Notes: generated by a model not told the origin, from the letters alone. DNA of 8,179 nt from Tannerella sp. (GCA_031290635.1 JAITNE010000189.1:1-8179), one strand, 5' to 3'. Counted from the first letter of the stretch, positions 1-6,817 are shown. Program-made: numbers and translations.

Positions 1-2
1 AC

Positions 3-75
3 ATGAATCCCCTGACGGGGATTAAAGGGTGGTGATAATCATCGTTTCTATTGATATGAATCCCCTGACGGGGAT
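3..75. repeat. Pair of hairpin palindromes ATCCCC-TGAC-GGGGAT
   Basis: A 20-bp sequence occurs exactly twice, at 3-22 and 56-75, 53 bp apart. Its core (7-22 and 60-75) is a perfect 6-bp inverted repeat, ATCCCC/GGGGAT, closed by the tetranucleotide TGAC. A shorter relative, ATCCC-TGTCG-GGGAT, lies at 144-158, and a decayed one (ATCCTCTGACGGGTA) at 4429-4443. The bases just outside the 20-bp unit differ between the two copies, so both ends of the repeat are defined. No T-rich run follows on either strand, so I do not read these as intrinsic terminators. They look like small interspersed palindromic repeats. The first copy touches the window edge, so more copies may lie to the left. Confidence 0.8.
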
Positions 76-98
76 GCGCCGTCTTGATTGCGGTATAT

Positions 99-206
99 CA
101 GGCAATATGTAAATCCTGCCAATTCTGCCGATTCTGTGAATACATCCCTGTCGGGGATGCCCAGGCAATATGTAAATCCTGCAAATTCTGCCGATTCTGT
201 GAATAC
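99..206. repeat. 45-bp direct repeat, two copies, built of 9-bp units
   Basis: The 45-bp sequences at 99-143 and 162-206 are identical except for one base (C versus A in the middle). They are separated by 18 bp that contain the third hairpin palindrome (144-158), so the period is 63 bp. Each copy has an internal 9-bp periodicity: TGTAAATCC, TGCCAATTC, TGCCGATTC, TGTGAATAC. The second copy ends 3 bp before the stop codon of the deacetylase gene, so on the leftward transcript this forms the 3' untranslated region. No gene is supported in 1-206, and the long leftward reading frame across it only reflects repeat composition. Confidence 0.85.
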
Positions 207-208
207 CT

Positions 209-826
209 TTAAATTACTTTGAACTCGTACTGTTGGCTCAGCAGCCATTCGATGGCTTTGGGCAGGGCTTCTTCGATGCGGCCGACGGCTTTGAGGGAAT
301 CGTGAAAGACTATGATTGAGCCGTTGCGGGTGTAGCGACAGACGTTGTTGAAAACCCCGCGAGCGGTCATGTGCGGACTGTAGTCGCGGGTTACCACGTC
401 CCACATCACTACTTTGAACATCCTCCCCAGCCGCAGCATCTGAGGGTAACGCATGTGGCCGTGTGGAGGACGGAAGAGGCGACTGTCGATGTAACGGGCG
501 GCTTCGGCTACGTTGCGGACGTAGTCGCACGAACGGTAACGGACGCCCTGAATATGGTTGTGCGTGTGGTTGCCTGCATGGTGGCCGCGTGCCAGAATAT
601 CGTCGTAGAGGTCGGGATGCTTGCGCACGTTGTCGCCTACGCAAAAGAAGGTAGCTTTCACGTTGAAGCGGTCAAGAAGGTCGAGTATCCACGGCGTCAT
701 TTCGGGGATAGGCCCGTCGTCGAAAGTGAGATAAACGCATTTGGGACTGCCTTTGGCGGCAGGCATCTTCCAGATAGCCCCCGGAAACAGCCATCTGTAT
801 ATCCGGGGTGGTTGTTCGATAATCAT
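209..826 (-). CDS. NodB-type polysaccharide deacetylase family protein
   Basis: This 205-aa protein belongs to carbohydrate esterase family 4, whose members use a metal ion to remove acetyl groups from sugars. All five NodB motifs are visible: TFDDGP at 34-39 (D36 as base, D37 as metal ligand), HTHNH at 87-91 (H87 and H91 as metal ligands), RPPHG at 119-123, WD at 142-143, and IIVFHD at 171-176 with H175 as the likely catalytic acid. The protein is little more than the catalytic domain and has no evident signal peptide or membrane anchor, so it may be cytoplasmic. The ATG at 824-826 lies 6 nt after the stop codon of the DUF2723 gene, with a purine stretch (AAAAGAAG) inside the end of that gene, so the two are almost certainly co-transcribed. 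The substrate is unknown. The context suggests an envelope glycan or a glycan intermediate, and the name of any characterised homologue such as PgdA is not justified by the sequence. Confidence 0.93.
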   Translation of the reverse strand: MIIEQPPRIYRWLFPGAIWKMPAAKGSPKCVYLTFDDGPIPEMTPWILDLLDRFNVKATFFCVGDNVRKHPDLYDDILARGHHAGNHTHNHIQGVRYRSCDYVRNVAEAARYIDSRLFRPPHGHMRYPQMLRLGRMFKVVMWDVVTRDYSPHMTARGVFNNVCRYTRNGSIIVFHDSLKAVGRIEEALPKAIEWLLSQQYEFKVI

Positions 827-832
827 CGTCTG

Positions 833-3800
833 TTACTTCTTTTGGCTGCCTGAAAACTTGTTGTAATATTGATTCCACTTGTCCATGTAGGACTGCGCAA
901 AGTCCTTGTCGAACTGGTTAAAGGTTATGATGTAACGTCTTGTCCACTCAAGGTCTCTTCCCAGGTCGTTGAGCACCGTGCTGCGAAGCGACGGCTTGAG
1001 CCGCAGCATCCAGTCTATCGAAGTCATCTGCCGGTCAATGATGAGTTTGCCTATCTTCTTGGCTTTCTCGACCTGCTCCAACTGCAGGTAAAGCTGTGCA
1101 ATGTCGAATGATGAAGCCAGATAAGGCACATTTTCGTCGGGCATAACTTCGACGCAACGGTCGAGTACGCGCAGGGCGTCGTCCGGCTTGCCTTCCTTAA
1201 TAAGCTTTTCGGCAAGGGCGGCAAAGATATAGCTGCGCTGACCCGTACACATGTTCATCGTAGTTTGTTCGAGGTACAGGCCGGGCTTTTCGAGTCCTCC
1301 CCAGCGGAACTTGTTCATCACGTTATCATACATCTTCCTCGTATTATAATACAGGTCGAGGCTGTCGTTGGTATTCAGCGGCACTATCTGCATTGCCAGA
1401 CCGGTAAGCTGCAAATGTCCTTCAAATAAATGATGAACCGACGGCGGCACTGTCCTTGCATAATACATCGGACGTTCCCACTTGTTTGTGTTGAGCATGT
1501 CGAGCGTGATTGCGTCCACCTTGGATAAACCGTTCTTGCCTGCAAAGTTGAAGTTCAGTTCGGGCAGGATGTAAGGCAGATATTCGGGATTGACGACCCT
1601 GTTCTGCGCTACGGCAGCCGAATCGACCCTGAAGGTCAGCTTATCGGCAGGCAGATAGTCATGCATCTCGTTGCCTATGTCTATCTTCGACTTGGGGCTG
1701 TCGCTCTTGATAAACGTGAGCGCCGTGCCGACGCTTACAGGCTTGGCATTCTCAGCAGCTATGATGTAGATATAGTCGCGTTTGCCGTAGATGTATTCTT
1801 TATACTCCCAGGATATGGGCAGCGGCTCCGAATTGTAGGCCTGGCGTTTCATCTGATTGATATACCAGTCGGTCTGCAGGTAGGAGGTGTTGCAGACGCG
1901 CACGTCGGTACGCACGCCTTCGACTTCCTGAACGTACCACAGCGGGAAAGTGTCGTTATCGCCGTGTGTAAAGATGATGGCGTCAGGCTCGCACGATTCC
2001 AGATAGTTTCGGCCTACGTCGCGCGCTATGTAGCGGCCTGAGCGGTCGTGGTCGTCCCATGTTTGCGACACCATCTGCAAAGGTATCAGCAGGCACAGGA
2101 GCGACGCCAGCGAACCGGATACGAGCCGGTTAAGCCCGGCTTTCTCTATCAGTTGCGCTACGCCCGCCACGCCGATGCCTATCCAGATACAGTAGGCGTA
2201 GAACGAGCCGGCGAAGGCATAGTCGCGCTCGCGGGGCTGGAAGGCGTACTGATTAAGATACAGTACGATGGCTACGCCGGTCATAAAGAAGAGCATGAAT
2301 ATTATCCAGAAACTCTGAATGCCGCGCTCGTCTTTCTTCATCACCTGAAAGAGTATGCCGGCGATGCCGAGCAGCAGCGGCAGAAGGTAGTATTTGTTGT
2401 GTCCCTTGTTGTTGGCTATGTCGAAGGGCATGTTGTCCTGAGGACCAAGTCGAGGCTCGTCCAGAAGAGGGATGCCTGTTATCCAGTTGCCGTTGAGGAT
2501 GTCGCCGTAGCACTGCTTGTCGTTCTGACGACCGGCGAAGTTCCACATAAAGTACCTCCAGTACATGAAGTTAAGTTGATAGCTAAACAGGAAACGCAGG
2601 TTTTCAACGAAAGCAGGCCGCATCACGGTAGTGGTTTCACCGTTGCCTGCAGTGATTTTCACCGGTATGCCTTTCACTTCTCCCCATGACTTGTAGTTTT
2701 CTACGTGTTCCGATTCATTGTTGCTCCACATGCGCGGAAAGAGCATGCAGGTCTCGTCGATGTATTCTACGCGGTCGTTTGTTGCGGAGATAAAATAGCG
2801 GTCTTTTTCGGATGTATTTTCCTTGATAACGCGAGTCCATGTAGGAACTCCGGGAGTCGTTACCGGAAGATAATAGCGTCCCTTCAGTTCACGCTTGATT
2901 TCGGAAACATAAGTTCGACCGTATATCAGCGGGTTCTCGCCGTATTGCTCGCGGGCAAGATAGCCGCGCAGGGCGAAGATGTTGTCGGGCTTGTTCTGAT
3001 TCATCGGCGTGTCGGAGGTTGCACGGATAAGTATCAACGCAAAGGTCGAGTATCCGATTACAATCACAAACAGGGACACAAGTATCGTATTCAATGCCTT
3101 GACATTAACTTTCTTGTACCACCGGAACATAAACAGCGTCAGGGCTGCTATCAGCAGGACGCCCGGCAAGTAGCCGCTGCCTACGAAAGGTATTCCGAGC
3201 AGGGATACTGCAAGGATAAAGGAGATTTTGATGTTGCGGGCGTTGATTTCAGTTCGCATCGTCTCCCAAACAGACCATCCGAGTACGCCGGCGACGGTCA
3301 GCACATAGATGAATACGCCTGTGTTGTACGGCATTCCCAAGCCGTTGACAAACAGCAGCTCGAACCACCCGCATACTTCGACCAGCCCCTGCACTATGCC
3401 GTAAAGCATGATGAATATCATCGCAAAGGATACCAGAAGTGCGTAAACAGTTCCCTTCGGAGTAGGGCTGGGATACTTCTTGTAGTAGTAAACCAGCACG
3501 ATTGCGGGGATACAGAGCAGGTTCAACAAGTGAATACCTATGCTCAACCCCATCAGATAGGCGATGAGTATTATCCACCGGTCGGCGTGTGCCTTGTCGG
3601 CGTGCTCTTCCCACTTGAGGATAAGCCAGAAGACGACGGCCGTAAATAGCGAGGATGAGGCATAAACCTCGCCCTCGACAGCGCTGAACCAGAAGGTGTC
3701 GCTGAAGGTGTAAGCCAGTGAGCCGACGAGTCCGCAGCCAAGTATCAGTATGGCTTGCGGCAGCGCGAGTTCCCTGTCGCTCTTGACTGCCAGACGGCGC

Positions 3801-4099
3801 GTTAGGTGCGTTATCGTCCAGAAGAGGAACAGGATAGTGAGAGCGCTGCAGACAGCCGACATCGAGTTGACCATCTTGGCTACATTAGCCGGCTCCGAAA
3901 AGTGGGAAAAGACATTGGCTACAAGCATAAAGAAAGGCGCACCGGGAGGATGCCCTACTTCGAGCTTGTAAGAAGAGGTGATAAACTCACCGCAATCCCA
4001 AAAACTGACTGATGGCTCGATGGTCATCAAGTAAACTGTTGCTGCTATCGCAAAGACGATAAGGCCAAGCAAGTTGTTCGCTAATTGAAACTTTTTCAT
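833..4099 (-). CDS. DUF2723 (TMEM260-like) GT-C family membrane glycosyltransferase with C-terminal TPR-like region
   Basis: This is a 1088-aa multi-pass inner-membrane protein of the DUF2723 family, whose eukaryotic relative TMEM260 is a protein O-mannosyltransferase. The N-terminal half (about 8-360) has about ten hydrophobic segments. The first loop carries the acidic motif FWDCGEF at 33-39 (D35, E38), typical of GT-C enzymes that use lipid-linked sugars, followed by GHPPGAP at 49-55. A soluble part (about 365-560) precedes three or four further membrane segments (about 569-587, 596-615, 627-650, 658-677). Then comes a soluble region with the family signature HGDNDTFPLWYVQEVEG at 712-728. 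Residues 950-1025 look like TPR helices (for example ALAEKLIKEGKPDDALRVLD, 961-980). The inferred role is transfer of a sugar from a polyprenyl carrier to protein or glycan, and donor and acceptor are unknown. It is the first gene of an operon with the deacetylase and is probably driven by the box at 4201-4208. Family assignment is strong, and the enzymatic role is inferred. Confidence 0.92.
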   Translation of the reverse strand: MKKFQLANNLLGLIVFAIAATVYLMTIEPSVSFWDCGEFITSSYKLEVGHPPGAPFFMLVANVFSHFSEPANVAKMVNSMSAVCSALTILFLFWTITHLTRRLAVKSDRELALPQAILILGCGLVGSLAYTFSDTFWFSAVEGEVYASSSLFTAVVFWLILKWEEHADKAHADRWIILIAYLMGLSIGIHLLNLLCIPAIVLVYYYKKYPSPTPKGTVYALLVSFAMIFIMLYGIVQGLVEVCGWFELLFVNGLGMPYNTGVFIYVLTVAGVLGWSVWETMRTEINARNIKISFILAVSLLGIPFVGSGYLPGVLLIAALTLFMFRWYKKVNVKALNTILVSLFVIVIGYSTFALILIRATSDTPMNQNKPDNIFALRGYLAREQYGENPLIYGRTYVSEIKRELKGRYYLPVTTPGVPTWTRVIKENTSEKDRYFISATNDRVEYIDETCMLFPRMWSNNESEHVENYKSWGEVKGIPVKITAGNGETTTVMRPAFVENLRFLFSYQLNFMYWRYFMWNFAGRQNDKQCYGDILNGNWITGIPLLDEPRLGPQDNMPFDIANNKGHNKYYLLPLLLGIAGILFQVMKKDERGIQSFWIIFMLFFMTGVAIVLYLNQYAFQPRERDYAFAGSFYAYCIWIGIGVAGVAQLIEKAGLNRLVSGSLASLLCLLIPLQMVSQTWDDHDRSGRYIARDVGRNYLESCEPDAIIFTHGDNDTFPLWYVQEVEGVRTDVRVCNTSYLQTDWYINQMKRQAYNSEPLPISWEYKEYIYGKRDYIYIIAAENAKPVSVGTALTFIKSDSPKSKIDIGNEMHDYLPADKLTFRVDSAAVAQNRVVNPEYLPYILPELNFNFAGKNGLSKVDAITLDMLNTNKWERPMYYARTVPPSVHHLFEGHLQLTGLAMQIVPLNTNDSLDLYYNTRKMYDNVMNKFRWGGLEKPGLYLEQTTMNMCTGQRSYIFAALAEKLIKEGKPDDALRVLDRCVEVMPDENVPYLASSFDIAQLYLQLEQVEKAKKIGKLIIDRQMTSIDWMLRLKPSLRSTVLNDLGRDLEWTRRYIITFNQFDKDFAQSYMDKWNQYYNKFSGSQKK

Positions 4100-4148
4100 T
4101 ATGTTATCGTTATTAATCCGTGACTATAGTTTGGTTATGATGTTTAAT

Positions 4149-4198
4149 GCCGTTTGATTCTGCCGTTTGATTTCAGACCTTGTTGTTTGATTTCAGAC
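4149..4198. repeat. Short direct repeats in the leader of the DUF2723 operon
   Basis: GTTTGATTTCAGAC occurs at 4165-4178 and again at 4185-4198, 20 bp apart. A shorter copy, GCCGTTTGATT, at 4149-4159 repeats at 4162-4172 with 13-bp spacing. All lie between the predicted -7 box and the start codon, hence within the 5' untranslated leader if the promoter call is right. They could be remnants of local duplication or binding sites. No hairpin with a U-tract and no recognisable riboswitch is seen. Confidence 0.6.
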
Positions 4199-4200
4199 TG

Positions 4201-4208
4201 CAAAGATA
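4201..4208 (-). promoter_or_regulatory. Bacteroides-type -7 promoter box for the DUF2723-deacetylase operon
   Basis: Read on the minus strand this is TATCTTTG, an exact match to the Bacteroidota -7 consensus TAnnTTTG. It is 91 nt upstream of the ATG at 4097-4099 and sits in an AT-rich stretch. No convincing TTTG -33 box is found about 19-21 bp further upstream. The same octamer drives the GH2 gene at 6807-6814. It predicts transcription starting a few bases downstream (about 4190-4197), giving a leader of roughly 90-100 nt. Confidence 0.6.
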
Positions 4209-4339
4209 ACGATATTATCTCAATATTATTACGATTTTATGATTATTTACGATTTGAGGGAAGGAAAGAGTTGGAGGGAATTAACAGGAGATTGCTTCGT
4301 ATCTTACAATGACGGAGCGAGAGACAGAGATTGTATTCC

Positions 4340-4415
4340 GCGCAAATCCATTAAATCCCGCAAAAACGGGACAAGTCCTGCGGCATTCCGCAAGGGCGGA
4401 ACAAGTCCTGCGTGC
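4340..4415. repeat. Hairpin-bearing interspersed repeat, copy A
   Basis: This roughly 76-bp block recurs at 4744-4821 in the same orientation with a few mismatches and small indels. Each copy consists of two related subunits, a GC-rich hairpin followed by ACAAGTCCTGCG. In copy A the hairpins are CCCG-CAAAAA-CGGG (4357-4370) and TTCCGC-AAGG-GCGGAA (4386-4401). The second has the same geometry, a 6-bp stem with a 4-nt loop, as the palindromes at 7-22 and 60-75, although the sequence differs. Confidence 0.8.
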
Positions 4416-4494
4416 TAATATAATGTCTATCCTCTGACGGGTACCGTATGGGTAGCTATCCCGAGCAAAAAGGCAGCTGCAAATTTCAATCCGG

Positions 4495-4698
4495 CAGGTG
4501 ACGGAGCAAAATCGTCAGGTGACGGAGCAAATTCGGCAGGCGACGGAGCAAAATCGTCAGGTGACGGAGCAAAATCGTCAGGCGTCGGAACAAAATCGTC
4601 AGGTGACGGAGCAAAATCGTCAGGTGACGGAGCAAAATCGTCAGGTGACGGAGCAAACTCGTCAGGTGACGGAGCAAAATCGTCAGGTGACGGAGCAA
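4495..4698. repeat. 21-bp minisatellite, nine full units plus a partial tenth
   Basis: Nine consecutive 21-bp units run from 4495 to 4683 and a tenth is cut after 15 bp at 4698. The unit core is GTGACGGAGCAAAATCG, joined to the next by TCAG. Units 1, 4, 6, 7 and 9 are identical; unit 2 has two substitutions, units 3 and 8 have one each, and unit 5 has three. Because the unit is a multiple of three and lacks stops, three frames stay open. They would encode TEQNRQV heptads on the plus strand and APSPDDF heptads on the minus strand. Each begins only at GTG or TTG with no clear ribosome-binding site, so I treat the array as non-coding. Confidence 0.9.
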
Positions 4699-4743
4699 GT
4701 AAAACGGGCGTCAATTTGTTCCGCTCTTATGTAGTAGATTATC

Positions 4744-4821
4744 TTGCGTAAATCAATTAAATCCCGTAAGGGAGGAACAAGTCCTGCGTCATTCCGCAAG
4801 GGCGGAACAAGTCCCGCGTGC
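4744..4821. repeat. Hairpin-bearing interspersed repeat, copy B
   Basis: This is the second copy of the block at 4340-4415, in direct orientation on the other side of the minisatellite. Its hairpins are TCCC-GTAA-GGGA (4762-4773) and TTCCGC-AAGG-GCGGAA (4792-4807). The tails are ACAAGTCCTGCG and ACAAGTCCCGCG. The second subunit is conserved almost base for base with copy A, whereas the first differs mainly in the hairpin loop. Confidence 0.8.
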
Positions 4822-4848
4822 CGATTAACTTTTGAGGCGCTTTGACGT

Positions 4849-4897
4849 AATCAAAAGAAATGAGCGCAACAGTCAATCTCTTGTCTGTTGCGCTCAT
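4849..4897 (-). terminator. Rho-independent terminator of the GH2 gene
   Basis: ATGAGCGCAACAG at 4860-4872 and its exact reverse complement CTGTTGCGCTCAT at 4885-4897 form a perfect 13-bp stem around a 12-nt loop. On the minus strand the stem is followed by TTTCTTTTGATT (4848-4859), a T-rich tail. The plus-strand side (CCGGTTTAAG) is not T-rich, so termination is expected for leftward transcripts only. It lies about 60 nt beyond the GH2 stop codon, as expected for that gene. Confidence 0.82.
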
Positions 4898-4930
4898 CCG
4901 GTTTAAGAGTCAATGTTGATGCGACCTTCT

Positions 4931-4958
4931 CAATTCTCAACTCTCAATTCTCAATTCC
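4931..4958. repeat. Heptamer repeat CAATTCT, four units
   Basis: Four successive 7-bp units, CAATTCT, CAACTCT, CAATTCT and CAATTCC, lie directly between the GH2 stop codon and its terminator, so they would be transcribed in the 3' untranslated region (as TTGAGAATTG-type sequence on the minus strand). The function is unknown. It is a simple-sequence tract that could change length by slippage. Confidence 0.8.
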
Positions 4959-4960
4959 TC

Positions 4961-6781
4961 TTACTTGCTTGTCAGTTGCTGTATCACATCCTGATTAGCC
5001 TTGCGTACTTCCGCTTCCTTAATCTTGATTAACTTGCGGTCGTAGGTCATCAAACCGTTAACTTCACCCTCTACATCGGTAGTCTGAGTATAAACTGCAG
5101 CCGAGTATCCGCGCTTGACAAGGTCTTTCAACTCTTTGGCGTACTTGACGTACTCAGCCGTTACCTCGTCTTCGTTCTTGAACTGCACGTAACCCCAGTT
5201 GCGCTTGTCCCACCACAAATGACTTTCCTTGGCAAGACCTATGCCGCCGTATTCTCCCAGAACATTTACCCGCTCGGCGTCAAACAGATACATGTTAGGA
5301 TTAGGATAGTTGTGAAGGTCGAAAATATCGCCGCAACGACGGTGATTGCCGCCACTTGCAGGATTAACTAAACGCGAAGGGTCGTAGATCTTCGTCCACT
5401 CGACAGTCTTCTCGGTGTCGAACTGCCCCCAACCCTCGTTGAATGGCACCCAGACTACAACCGAAGGGTTAGAGATGCACAAATCCATGATTTCTTTCCA
5501 CTCGGCATAATAGTTGTCGCGCGACTCCTGAGTGCGATCCTTGTCGGTTCCGCCGTTATACTGATGAGGCGCCCAGTGATTGCCGAGGTCGCCGCTGGGC
5601 ATGTCCTGCCAGACGAGCATGCCCTCGCGGTCGCAGTGATAGTACCAGCGCGCAGGCTCTACCTTGACGTGCTTGCGTATCATGTTGAAGCCCCATTCCT
5701 TCGTCTTTTTGATGTCGAAGAGCAAAGCCTCGTCGGTAGGCGCAGTGTAAAGCCCGTCAGGCCACCAGCCCTGATCGAGCGGCCCATACTGGAATAAATC
5801 CTTGTTGTTCAACTGCAAACGTACAAGGCCATCATCACCCCTCTTAGTCGAAATCTTGCGGAAAGCGGCGTACGACTTAACCTCGTCAATGGTCTTGCCC
5901 GCCGACGAAACCGTTATCTGCAAGTCGTAGAGGTAAGGATTCTGCACATCCCACAGGGTAGGATTCTCTATTGCCAGCCTCAAGCCGTAACCGGCGACGC
6001 CCTTAGCCGCAGCCAGCGTCTTGCCCTTGTCGGTCAACCGCGCTTCGATGATGTCGGTAGAGTGACATAGCGACGTGGATACCGTTATATTCAGCGTTTT
6101 GCTGTCGATATCAGGCACAGTCTTGACGGCGGTGATGTGGTTTACGGCGACCGGCTCTATCCATACCGTCTGCCAGATACCCGTAACCGGCGTGTACCAG
6201 ATGCCTTCGGGACGATTGACCTGCTTGCCGCGCGGCTGGAAACCACGGTCGGTCGGATCCCATACCCGTACTACAAGCTTGTGCTTTGCCTTGCCGAGCA
6301 GGAAAGGCGTTACATCAAACGAGAACGGCGTGTAACCACCCTTGTGAGAGCCTATCAGAATGTCGTTGACGAAAACGTCGGCCTTCCAATCTACTGCCCC
6401 GAAATTAAGGACAACGTTCTTGCCTTTCCATGCGGCCGGAACGGTGAACTCGCGATGATACCAGAGTTCTTTCTTGTCGCCAACCTCTTTCATCACGCCC
6501 GAAAGCGATGATTCAACAGCGAATGGCACGAGAATTTGACCCTCGAACGCGGCCGGCTCTACAGCTCCGCGCTCGGTAACGGCATAGTCCCAGAGACCGT
6601 TAAGGTTGCTCCACTGACTGCGTTCAATCAGCGGGCGGGGATATTCCGGCAGTACGTTCTGCGGATTGACCTGCTCAGCCCACTGAGTTTTGATTTTGTC
6701 TCCCTGCGGAGACCATTGGGAATGTGCGCTAATAGCTACTAAAGTCGCACAAATCATTAAAGATACTTGTTTTGTATTCAT
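4961..6781 (-). CDS. Secreted glycoside hydrolase family 2 protein
   Basis: This 606-aa exported glycosidase has a signal peptide at 1-21 (hydrophobic core VSLMICATLVAI, predicted cleavage AHS|Q). It has a GH2 sugar-binding jelly-roll domain at about 45-210 (LNGLWDYAV at 60-68, ELWYHREF at 105-112, GIWYTPVTGIWQTVW at 193-207), an Ig-like domain at about 212-310 and a TIM-barrel catalytic domain at about 318-600. The proton donor is predicted to be E449 in PFNEGWGQFD (446-455) and the nucleophile E510 in LGEYGG (508-513). DLHNYP (488-493) and the segment YTQTTDVEGEVNGLMTYDR (564-582) are also typical. Family members hydrolyse beta-galactosides, beta-glucuronides, beta-mannosides and related bonds, and I cannot fix the substrate from sequence. 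At 606 aa it lacks the extra C-terminal domains of LacZ. Cys11 is not in a good lipobox, so a soluble periplasmic or secreted form is favoured. It has its own promoter box (6807-6814) and terminator (4849-4897), hence is monocistronic. No SusC/SusD pair is in view. Confidence 0.93.
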   Translation of the reverse strand: MNTKQVSLMICATLVAISAHSQWSPQGDKIKTQWAEQVNPQNVLPEYPRPLIERSQWSNLNGLWDYAVTERGAVEPAAFEGQILVPFAVESSLSGVMKEVGDKKELWYHREFTVPAAWKGKNVVLNFGAVDWKADVFVNDILIGSHKGGYTPFSFDVTPFLLGKAKHKLVVRVWDPTDRGFQPRGKQVNRPEGIWYTPVTGIWQTVWIEPVAVNHITAVKTVPDIDSKTLNITVSTSLCHSTDIIEARLTDKGKTLAAAKGVAGYGLRLAIENPTLWDVQNPYLYDLQITVSSAGKTIDEVKSYAAFRKISTKRGDDGLVRLQLNNKDLFQYGPLDQGWWPDGLYTAPTDEALLFDIKKTKEWGFNMIRKHVKVEPARWYYHCDREGMLVWQDMPSGDLGNHWAPHQYNGGTDKDRTQESRDNYYAEWKEIMDLCISNPSVVVWVPFNEGWGQFDTEKTVEWTKIYDPSRLVNPASGGNHRRCGDIFDLHNYPNPNMYLFDAERVNVLGEYGGIGLAKESHLWWDKRNWGYVQFKNEDEVTAEYVKYAKELKDLVKRGYSAAVYTQTTDVEGEVNGLMTYDRKLIKIKEAEVRKANQDVIQQLTSK

Positions 6782-6806
6782 GATTATAATGTATTATTAG
6801 AAGTCG

Positions 6807-6814
6807 CAAAGATA
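6807..6814 (-). promoter_or_regulatory. Bacteroides-type -7 promoter box for the GH2 gene
   Basis: The minus strand reads TATCTTTG, an exact TAnnTTTG match identical to the box of the DUF2723 operon. It lies 25 nt upstream of the GH2 ATG (6779-6781), implying a very short leader of about 15-20 nt. A clear TTTG -33 element is not seen; the upstream side is a T9/A-tract region instead. Confidence 0.62.
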
Positions 6815-6817
6815 GGG

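Larger units (their letters stand above)
4209..4960. other. Gene-free intergenic region with a mosaic of repeats
   Basis: I find no protein-coding gene here with an ATG start, ribosome-binding context and non-repetitive composition. From left to right it holds AT-rich DNA upstream of the DUF2723 promoter (4209-4260), unassigned DNA (4261-4339), a hairpin-bearing repeat block (4340-4415), a short segment with a decayed palindrome (4429-4443) and GGGTAGCTATCCC near 4450-4462, the 21-bp minisatellite (4495-4698), a second copy of the hairpin block (4744-4821), the terminator of the GH2 gene (4849-4897) and a heptamer repeat (4931-4958). The two neighbouring leftward transcription units are therefore separated by more than 800 bp, which is long for a bacterial genome. 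Confidence 0.75.

Noticed and set aside
34..45. GATAATCATCGT at 34-45 matches the start-codon region of the deacetylase gene (818-829), suggesting a duplicated gene start or leader peptide
   Set aside because: A 12-bp match is expected by chance in a window of this size. The frame from the extra ATG ends after six codons and the flanks do not match.
1..158. CRISPR array suggested by two 20-bp palindromic repeats with 33 bp between them
   Set aside because: The third copy is out of register and degenerate, the conserved unit is only 20 bp with defined ends, no cas gene is visible, and similar hairpins occur elsewhere in the window.
144..158. Hairpin downstream of the deacetylase gene as its terminator
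   Set aside because: The stem is only 5 bp and is not followed by a T-rich run on the minus strand.
1661..3649. Long open frames on the plus strand opposite the DUF2723 gene
   Set aside because: They are antisense shadows of a gene with strong family motifs, and their translations show no recognisable domains.
4427..4734. Small genes encoding heptad-repeat peptides on either strand of the minisatellite
   Set aside because: Three frames are open simply because the 21-bp unit contains no stop. None has an ATG start or a good ribosome-binding context, and two point in opposite directions over the same bases.
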